Below, in pieces: positions 43,211-49,852 of a stretch of DNA of 64,000 nt. The notes beneath the pieces are model-generated. The model was not told the origin of the DNA. It saw nothing but the letters and a program-made list of their open reading frames with translations, and ran no database searches. Every line of letters begins with the position of its first letter. The stretch's first letter is position 1. This DNA is from Holophagales bacterium (GTDB lineage Bacteria > Acidobacteriota > Thermoanaerobaculia > UBA5066). The stretch is from assembly GCA_016719485.1 (NCBI GenBank), contig JADJZB010000028.1:62001-126000 (forward strand), read 5' to 3'. Made by a program: the position numbers and the translations under genes.

Positions 43211-46200
43211 ATGCCTGCCGCGTCGACGAAGGCGCCGTCCCGTGCGAAGACGTGGCTCCCCGCCGCGCTCGTTCCGGCGGTCGTCCTGCTCGGGTTCGCC
43301 TCCCTCGCCCTCACGCAATCGCCCTCCCCGCTCCGCACGCTCACGGCGGGCGTCCTGACCGCGGCGGCCGTGGCGGCCCTCGGCCGCCTGGCCGAGGGCC
43401 GCATCCTGCGCGCCCGCGAGGCGACGCGCGACGCGCTCCACCGCGCCTCTGCCGGAGACCTGACGCTCTCGCGCGCGGCGCTCTCCCGCTCCGGAGACGC
43501 GGCGCTCGCCGAGGCGTTCCACGGACTGATGGTCGCGATGGAGCGGATCCTCGCCTCGTTCGCGCGGCTCTCCGAGGCGGTCTCGGGTGTCGCACGCGAC
43601 CTCACGACCCGGGGCCGCGACCTCTCCCTCGCCGCCACCGTCCAGAACGCGCGGGCGGAGGAGACCGCGGCGGCGATGCGCGGCACCGACGCGGCGATCG
43701 GCTCCCTCCGGGAGTCGATGGAGACGCTCGCGGGGGCCGCCGAGAACGCGGGCGCCTCGCTCCACGAGATGACCGCCTCGGTCATGCAGGTCTCCCGCAG
43801 CACCTCGGCGCTCCGCGCGTTCGTCGACGAGACGGCGGCGTCCCTCGGTGGCGTCGTCTCCGCCCTCCAGGAAGTCGCGTCGGCCGTCGAGAACCTCTCC
43901 GGCCTCGCGGGGGAAACGGCAGGAGCGACGGAGGCGATCCGTGCCTCCACCGCAGAGACGGACCGGCAGGCCCAGACGGCCGCACGGCTCTCCGAGCGGG
44001 TCTCGGCGGCCGTCGTCTCGGGCAAGGCGGCCGTCTCGGGCACGCTCGCCGGAATGCACGAGATCCGGGGCGCCGTTTCGGGAGCCTCCGACGCCGCGAC
44101 GGCGCTCGCCGAACACTCCGCGCGGATCGGCGAGGTCCTCCACGTCATCGAGGAGATCGCCGGGGAGACGAACCTCCTCGCCCTGAACTCCTCCATCATC
44201 GCGGCGCAGGCCGGTGAGAGCGGCCGGACCTTCTCCGTCCTCGCCGACGACATCCGTGACCTCTCCGACCGGACGGCCGTCTCGACCGAAGAGGTGCGCG
44301 GCCTCGTCTCTTCCGTTCGCTCCGGCGTCGAGGACGTCAGGCGGCTCCTCGCCGAGGCGCGCCGCCGGACGGAAGACGGGGTCGACCTCGCGCAGACCTC
44401 CGACGCGACCCTCGACGAGATCGAGACGCTCGCCCTCGACTCGCGTCGCGCCTCGGAGGGGATCGCGAGCGCCGCGGACGAGCAGAGCCGCGAGTCGGCC
44501 CGCGTCTCGGAGGCGACCTCGCGCGTCTCGTCGGAGGTGGCGCGCATCTCGGAGGCGACCCGCGGCCAGCTCGAGTCGGCCAGAGCCGTCAACGCGAGGA
44601 CCGACCGGGTCCGCGAGCTGACGGAGCAGCTCGCCCGCGCGATGGAGGAACAGGCCACGGGCGGTCAGGCGCTCCTCGGCTCCATGGAGAGGGTCACCTC
44701 GACGGTCGACGCCATCGCCGAGGCCACCGTGACGCTCGCGGACGGCTCGGCGGCCGTCGTGACGTCGATGGACGAGATCCGCAGGGCCGCCGAGAGGAAC
44801 GCCTACGCCTCCACCTCGATGAACCAGGCGGCCCAGGCCCTCGAGCAGGAATCGCTCCTCCTGCGTTCCCGCTCATCGCTCTTCCGCCTGCCTTCGCCCG
44901 CACCCGGCGGGCGCGTGAGGGCTGCGCTGCGCTATCTCGACGAGGCGAACTTCGATCCGGCCTTCTGCCAGACCGTCCCGCAGGCCATCCTCGTACGGAC
45001 CTGGGGCGAGGGCCTCGTCCGTTTCGGCGAGGGGACCCGGATCCTGCCGGAGCTGGCGGAGAGCTGGGAGATCGACCCGTCGGGAACGCTCTACACCTTC
45101 CACCTTCGGCGGGGCGTCCGCTGGCACGAGGGAGGGACCCTGGCGGCGGCCGACGTGAAGGCCTCGTTCGAGCGGTTCCTCTCCCCCGCGACGGCCGCGC
45201 CGCTGGCGACCCTCTTCGACGCGGTCGAAGGGTACGACGCCTTTCGCGCCGGGCACACCCCGGGCGTCGCCGGCCTGGAGGCACCGTCGAGCGCCCTCTT
45301 CCGGGTGCGCCTCGCGCGCGCCGTCCCCTTCTTCCTCCAGCTCCTGACGCTGCCCGACATCACCGTCCTGCCGCCTTCGCTCGTCGGCGACCGGGATCGC
45401 GCCCGGCGAGCCCCGTCCGGCACCGGACCGTTCGCGCCCCGGGAGATCACGTTCGGGAAGGTGGCCCGCTTCGACCGCTCCGACACCTACTGGGACCGGG
45501 GCCGGATCGCCCTCGACGGGGTCGACCTCGATCTCACGGAAGACTCCGAAGCCGGCGTCTTCCAGCGGTTCCTCGACGGGCAGCTCGACGTCGTCTGGGA
45601 CATCCCGTATCCCGAAGCGGCCCGGCTCATGGCGGACCCCAGGTGGCGGCCGTACATCGACTCGTCGGTCCAGCTCCACACGTCGTTCCTCGTCCTGCGC
45701 TGCGACCGGGCGCCTCTCGACGACGTCCGCGTGCGCCGAGCGCTCAACCACGCCGTCGACAGGGCCGCGCTGAACGAGAAGACGTTCGCCGGACTGACGG
45801 TACCGGCCGCCTCGATCCTGCCGCCCCACCTCGTCGGCCACGACCCGAACCTGAGGCCCTACCGCCACGACCCGGAGAGGGCGAAGGCGCTCCTGCACGA
45901 GGCGGGCCACGGCGGCGGCCTCGCGCTCACGGCCTGGCTCAGCCCGAAGGACTCCCGCGACCCGCTGAACCCGCTCCCGGTCATCGCCACGCAGCTCGAG
46001 GCCGTCGGGGTGAAGCTGGCGCTCGAAGTCCTGCCCGGCGAGGAGATGTCCGCCCGCAAGCGGGGCGGCAGCTTTCCCGACGTGAGGCTCTCGCGCTGGT
46101 TCGCCGACTTTCCAGACCCCGATACGTTCTTCAGCTCCCTCCTCTACTCGAAGACGGAGGACGTCCTGGACGCGGGCTTCCGCGACGCCGAGGTGGACCG

Positions 46201-46408
46201 TCTCGTCGAGAAGGGGGCCCGGCTCCTCGACGCCGCCGAGCGCGAGGCGGTCTACCGGGAGCTGAACCGGCTCGTACAAGCCGAGGCGCCCCTCGTCTTC
46301 CTCTTCCACAACCGCGGTTTCGTGGTCCAGGCGCCGCGGCTGCGGGGCGTGCAGGCCCACCTCCTGCCTCCCCCCGTCCGCTGGAACGACCTCTGGCTCG
46401 AGCCCTGA
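43211..46408 (+). CDS. Chemoreceptor-like protein fused to a peptide/solute-binding protein
   Basis: Two N-terminal helices (about residues 15-35 and 43-62) are followed by a long coiled coil and a methyl-accepting signalling domain with its hairpin tip at about 313-350 (IEEIAGETNLLALNSSIIAA). From residue 566 to the end (1065) it is a family 5 extracellular solute-binding protein (SBP_bac_5): LVRFGEGTRILPELAESWEI, TFHLRRGVRWHEG, and ALNHAVDRAALNEKTFAG. With two helices the binding domain would lie in the cytoplasm, which is odd for a solute-binding protein. The tip also departs from the usual AAIEAARAGE. No CheA or CheW gene is nearby. No Shine-Dalgarno is visible at ATG 43211. Confidence 0.85.
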   Translation: MPAASTKAPSRAKTWLPAALVPAVVLLGFASLALTQSPSPLRTLTAGVLTAAAVAALGRLAEGRILRAREATRDALHRASAGDLTLSRAALSRSGDAALAEAFHGLMVAMERILASFARLSEAVSGVARDLTTRGRDLSLAATVQNARAEETAAAMRGTDAAIGSLRESMETLAGAAENAGASLHEMTASVMQVSRSTSALRAFVDETAASLGGVVSALQEVASAVENLSGLAGETAGATEAIRASTAETDRQAQTAARLSERVSAAVVSGKAAVSGTLAGMHEIRGAVSGASDAATALAEHSARIGEVLHVIEEIAGETNLLALNSSIIAAQAGESGRTFSVLADDIRDLSDRTAVSTEEVRGLVSSVRSGVEDVRRLLAEARRRTEDGVDLAQTSDATLDEIETLALDSRRASEGIASAADEQSRESARVSEATSRVSSEVARISEATRGQLESARAVNARTDRVRELTEQLARAMEEQATGGQALLGSMERVTSTVDAIAEATVTLADGSAAVVTSMDEIRRAAERNAYASTSMNQAAQALEQESLLLRSRSSLFRLPSPAPGGRVRAALRYLDEANFDPAFCQTVPQAILVRTWGEGLVRFGEGTRILPELAESWEIDPSGTLYTFHLRRGVRWHEGGTLAAADVKASFERFLSPATAAPLATLFDAVEGYDAFRAGHTPGVAGLEAPSSALFRVRLARAVPFFLQLLTLPDITVLPPSLVGDRDRARRAPSGTGPFAPREITFGKVARFDRSDTYWDRGRIALDGVDLDLTEDSEAGVFQRFLDGQLDVVWDIPYPEAARLMADPRWRPYIDSSVQLHTSFLVLRCDRAPLDDVRVRRALNHAVDRAALNEKTFAGLTVPAASILPPHLVGHDPNLRPYRHDPERAKALLHEAGHGGGLALTAWLSPKDSRDPLNPLPVIATQLEAVGVKLALEVLPGEEMSARKRGGSFPDVRLSRWFADFPDPDTFFSSLLYSKTEDVLDAGFRDAEVDRLVEKGARLLDAAEREAVYRELNRLVQAEAPLVFLFHNRGFVVQAPRLRGVQAHLLPPPVRWNDLWLEP

Positions 46409-46512
46409 CAATGGATCGGGGAGACCCGCCACGGGCCTCCCCGCGGCGCCGGTGGCGCCTCCCCTGTGGCGCCTCCCCTCCAGCAGGGGCGCTGCCGTCG
46501 CGAGGCGGACGC

Positions 46513-46549
46513 AAAACGGCCCGGGCTCCCCGAAGGGCGGCCCGGGCCG
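46513..46549 (-). terminator. Terminator of the anti-sigma factor operon
   Basis: CGGCCCGGGC (46517-46526) pairs with GCCCGGGCCG (46540-46549), with an inner CCC/GGG pairing, and on the minus strand is followed by TTTT (46513-46516). It lies 24 bases past the stop of the STAS gene. Confidence 0.75.
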
Positions 46550-46572
46550 CTGAGATCCGGCTTCTCGCCCGA

Positions 46573-46920
46573 TCAGGAGGCGAAGCTGGCGACCGCCTCA
46601 GCTTCGTTCGGATAGACGTCGAAGACCGTAATGAGCTGGGTGACGGTCAGGACGTCGCTGATCTTGGCCGGGAGGTTCATCAGCTTCATCTTCGCCCCCT
46701 TGTGGGTGGCCGTCGTGAAGCAGCCGACGAGCTCGCCGACACCCGAGGAGTCGATCGTCGTGACACCCGACATGTCGACGAGGAGCTTGCGCGCCCCCTC
46801 GTTGAGGACGGCGTGGATCGCCTCCCTCATTTGAAGGTCGCCGGCGCCGATGGTGATCTTCCCCTTGAGCTCGACGACCGTGATTTCTCCGATCTTGCGG
46901 ACGCTGGCATTCTTGTTCAT
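46573..46920 (-). CDS. Anti-sigma factor antagonist (STAS domain)
   Basis: A single 115-residue STAS domain of the RsbV/SpoIIAA type, with the phosphorylatable serine region TTIDSSGVGEL. Unphosphorylated, such proteins sequester the anti-sigma kinase. It overlaps the upstream anti-sigma gene by 4 bases (ATGA) and is its obvious partner. No PP2C phosphatase or sigma gene lies in the window. Confidence 0.9.
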   Translation of the reverse strand: MNKNASVRKIGEITVVELKGKITIGAGDLQMREAIHAVLNEGARKLLVDMSGVTTIDSSGVGELVGCFTTATHKGAKMKLMNLPAKISDVLTVTQLITVFDVYPNEAEAVASFAS

Positions 46921-47372
46921 TCGTTCTCTCCCTTCGCGATCCCGCGCTTGCTGAGGTCCTTGCGCATCGTCAGAACGGTCCCCCCGCTCTCACCGCGAGA
47001 GAAGGTGACGTCGTCCATGAACGTCCGGATGTAGAAGATCCCCCGTCCGGAGGTCTTCATCTGGTTCTCTGGGGCGAGTGGGTCGGAGACGCGCTCCGGG
47101 TCGAAGCCCCCGCCCTCGTCTCCGATGACGATCGAGAGGTCGTTCCCGACACCGTCGAACTTCACCAGGACGCGCTTGTCGGGATCGAGCCGGTTCCCGT
47201 GCTTCACGGCATTCGCGACGGCCTCCCGGAGGGCCATTCCGATCCAGTGCTCCATCTCGGCGTCGATTTCCCGCTGCCGGCAGACGTGCGCGAGCGCCGC
47301 CTGCACGAGCTCGATGTTCTCGTAGCGGCTCGCCAGCCAGAGGACGATGGGACCAGGTGAAGTTACAGTCAT
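46917..47372 (-). CDS. Anti-sigma factor serine kinase (RsbW type)
   Basis: A HATPase_c_2 domain of 151 residues: GMALREAVANAVKHGNR (N box), IVIGDEGGGFDPERV (G1 box) and SGRGIFYIRTFMDDV (G2 box). RsbW-type proteins bind a sigma factor or other target and phosphorylate the STAS partner, here the next gene. ATG 47372 starts the domain cleanly, with GGAAAAG just upstream; a longer in-frame start at 47453 is less likely. Confidence 0.88.
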   Translation of the reverse strand: MTVTSPGPIVLWLASRYENIELVQAALAHVCRQREIDAEMEHWIGMALREAVANAVKHGNRLDPDKRVLVKFDGVGNDLSIVIGDEGGGFDPERVSDPLAPENQMKTSGRGIFYIRTFMDDVTFSRGESGGTVLTMRKDLSKRGIAKGENE

Positions 47373-47452
47373 CTTTTCCGTCGGCTCTCGCGCCTCACGG
47401 GGACCGGAGACCACCGGGAGAGAAGCGAATCGCCCTGCTAAGCTGCGCTCCA

Positions 47453-48730
47453 ATGTGTACGGCCGGACCCTGCGACGAGGTCCCTGAAATCATACGTCAA
47501 CGCCGCTCGTCTCGTCCAGAGTGGTCCGCGACCGTCGCGCTCCTCGGGGTCCTGGCCATGGGCACCGTCCGGGCGGACGAAGGGACCCTCCTTGCCGGCC
47601 GGGTCGCCACGGCGCAGGCACTCGTCGAGAAGGTTCGAGGCGTCGCCTTCCGGGCGCCGGTGGCCTCGGCGCTCCTTCCCGAGAAGGAGCTCGACGAGGT
47701 GCTCGGGAAGAAGCTCGTCGAGGACCTCCCCGCGTCCTTCGAGACCTACACCGCGTCCCTGTCCGCCATCGGCCTGATCGATCCGACGCCCGACCTGCTC
47801 CTGCGCCTCACCCGCCTCTACTCCCGCCAGGTCGTCGGCTTCTACGACCCGGCCGAGACGAGGTTCTACGTCGTCCCGGAAAGGTCGCGCGACACCGCCG
47901 GCCCCTCTGGCGACCTGATGGAGCAGCTCCTCCTGGCGCACGAGCTGACCCACGCTCTCCAGGACCAGCGCCTCGGGCTGCACGCGCGGATGAAGGCCCT
48001 TCGCGACTCCACGGACGCTCTCCTGGCTCTCCAGGCCGTTCTCGAGGGCGAGGCCACGATCCTCATGACCGAGGCCCTGATGGAGAGCGTTCCTGGCGAC
48101 GCCCGCGAGGCCCTGGGCAGCGACCCGGTCGACCAGATCCTCGACGGGCTCGACGACCCTTCTGCCGTCGAGGGGGCGGAGGGCGTTCCGGACTTCTTCG
48201 TGAAGGAGCTCGTGTTTCCGTACGCCGCCGGGACCGCCTGGGTGCGGCAGAAGAAGGCGAACGGGGGCTGGGCCGCAATCGACGCCGCCTACCGGGACCT
48301 TCCCTCGACGACGAGCCAGATCCTCCGTCCCGGGATCGTGCTCGCGGCCCGAAAACGCCTTTCCCGTTCCGACCGACCGGTGCCCGGCCCGGTGCCGGGA
48401 GGCTCGGCCACGACCTGGTACGACACCTTGGGCGAGTGGGTCCTCGGAAGCCTCCTGGAGCGAGCGGGGGCAGGCGACGCCGCGAAGGACGCGGCGGCCG
48501 GCTGGCAGGACGACCGGGTCGTCTTCTTCTCGCCGAAGTCTGGTCCGGCGGAAGGCCGGGTCGGCTTTCTCTGGAGGATTCGGGCGACGAGCCCCGCCGC
48601 GGCGAAACGGATCGCGGCGCTTCTCTCCCCGCTCTACTCGGGCCGGCCGGCCGGCGCGAGGCCCCGCGTCACCACGCGCGGAGACGTCGTCGAGGTTTCC
48701 CTCGCCGCGGTTCGACCCCCGGCCGCCTGA
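47453..48730 (+). CDS. Exported putative metalloprotease (HEXXH)
   Basis: A signal peptide of about 40 residues (WSATVALLGVLAMGTVRA) precedes a 380-residue domain. The zinc motif is HELTHALQDQ near residue 162, and VLEGEATILMTEALM could supply the third ligand Glu about 40 residues on, the arrangement of gluzincin-like proteins. VVGFYDPAETRFYVVPE just before it is common in this uncharacterised family. Probably a periplasmic peptidase; the substrate is unknown. It ends 3 bases from the convergent gene. Confidence 0.75.
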   Translation: MCTAGPCDEVPEIIRQRRSSRPEWSATVALLGVLAMGTVRADEGTLLAGRVATAQALVEKVRGVAFRAPVASALLPEKELDEVLGKKLVEDLPASFETYTASLSAIGLIDPTPDLLLRLTRLYSRQVVGFYDPAETRFYVVPERSRDTAGPSGDLMEQLLLAHELTHALQDQRLGLHARMKALRDSTDALLALQAVLEGEATILMTEALMESVPGDAREALGSDPVDQILDGLDDPSAVEGAEGVPDFFVKELVFPYAAGTAWVRQKKANGGWAAIDAAYRDLPSTTSQILRPGIVLAARKRLSRSDRPVPGPVPGGSATTWYDTLGEWVLGSLLERAGAGDAAKDAAAGWQDDRVVFFSPKSGPAEGRVGFLWRIRATSPAAAKRIAALLSPLYSGRPAGARPRVTTRGDVVEVSLAAVRPPAA

Positions 48731-48733
48731 GCA

Positions 48734-49513
48734 TCAGCCGGGGATCAGCCGGACGACCGAAGGAAGGATCAGGAGGAGCTGGACCGCGTCGAAGACGCCG
48801 TGGGCGACCATCGATGCGACGACGGACCCGGTCTTCTCGAACGTCGCGGAGAGGACCGCGGTGATCGCGAGGAGGCCGACGAAGAAGAGCGGGTCTCCGT
48901 AGCCGCCGTGGGAGACGAGGAAGAGGATCGACGCCGCCACGGCGCCGAACCGCCTCTGCAGGAAGCTCCGAAAGAAGACCTCCTCTACCGTCATCGCCGC
49001 CACGACCAGCACGAGCCGGCTGCCGAAGGGCTGGCTCGCGAGCCATCGCACGAGCGGCGGGATCGGGCGGACCTCTTCGAGTCCCGCGAAGCGGAGCGCC
49101 CCGAGGACGACCAGCCCCGCGGCGACCGTCAGGCCCCAGCCGGCGAGCCCGACGACGAGCCCGACGCGAACCTGCCGTCCGGGATCGGGCGTCGCGAGCG
49201 CCAGGAACTCCCGCACCGGCGGACGCCCCGCGAGCAGCCACCACGCGAGGAGGAAGAGGGCGAGGAGCTGCTGCAGCGCGAGGATCGAGGGAAGGCTGAG
49301 ACGCTCGGGATCGATCGGCCTGCCGAGGGAGAAGGCGGGCAGGATCGTCGTCGCGGCCAGCGTCACACCGAGCGCGACGAGCGCCCCCGCGCGCCGCCGG
49401 CCGCTCGGGAAAGCGTCGCGCCGGAAAGCGCCCTTGCGGGCCGCGACGACGACGATCGCCGCGACGATGGGCAAAGCGACGCCGAGCAGGAGGAACGAGT
49501 CGACGGACTTCAT
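48734..49513 (-). CDS. CPBP-family intramembrane metalloprotease
   Basis: The 259-residue protein has about eight membrane helices. The CPBP/Abi motifs are present: EEVFFRSFLQRRFG (EExxxR), a His in FLVSHGGYGDP and AHGVFDAVQLL near the C-terminus. These are Rce1-like glutamic/metallo proteases that cleave within membranes; bacterial targets are mostly unknown. ATG 49513. Confidence 0.85.
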   Translation of the reverse strand: MKSVDSFLLLGVALPIVAAIVVVAARKGAFRRDAFPSGRRRAGALVALGVTLAATTILPAFSLGRPIDPERLSLPSILALQQLLALFLLAWWLLAGRPPVREFLALATPDPGRQVRVGLVVGLAGWGLTVAAGLVVLGALRFAGLEEVRPIPPLVRWLASQPFGSRLVLVVAAMTVEEVFFRSFLQRRFGAVAASILFLVSHGGYGDPLFFVGLLAITAVLSATFEKTGSVVASMVAHGVFDAVQLLLILPSVVRLIPG

Positions 49514-49654
49514 CCGGGCCTCACGGGCGGGAGGCCCGCACGGGGCGGCGAGGCGGACGGGATGACGATGGGTCGGAAGGAGCGTTCATTCCGCGGGCGG
49601 AAGAGTCTAGCAGGCGGGCCCGTACGCCCGGCCGACAGTCCCGGATAGTCGAAC

Positions 49655-49685
49655 AGCCCGCCCGGGCGAGAAGCCCCGGCGGGCT
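49655..49685 (-). terminator. Terminator hairpin after tRNA-Asp
   Basis: AGCCCGCCCGGGC (49655-49667) pairs with 49673-49685 with one mismatch and a 5-base loop, 20 bases past the tRNA 3' end. The T run is weak. Confidence 0.55.
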
Positions 49686-49704
49686 GTAAGTGATTGAGGG
49701 TAAA

Positions 49705-49781
49705 TGGCGGGGCCGACGGGGCTCGAACCCGCGACCTCAGGCGTGACAGGCCTGCGCTCTAACCAACTGAGCTACGACCCC
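49705..49781 (-). tRNA. tRNA-Asp (GTC anticodon)
   Basis: On the minus strand the cloverleaf is complete: acceptor GGGGTCG with CGGCCCC, D arm TAGCTCAGTTGGTTAGAGC, anticodon loop CTGTCAC, T arm GGGTTCGAACCC and an encoded CCA. The anticodon arm matches known tRNA-Asp sequences closely. Confidence 0.97.
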
Positions 49782-49815
49782 GCATGGAAAGACCAGCCCT
49801 CGCGGGCGGAGGCGA

Positions 49816-49843
49816 ATTATACGCAGGAGAGGCACCGACGCAA
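49816..49843 (-). promoter_or_regulatory. Promoter of tRNA-Asp
   Basis: TATAAT (49816-49821) matches the consensus exactly, and TTGCGT (49838-49843) stands 16 bases upstream on the minus strand. The predicted start is about 28 bases before the mature tRNA. Confidence 0.75.
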
Positions 49844-49852
49844 GCGGCAGCG

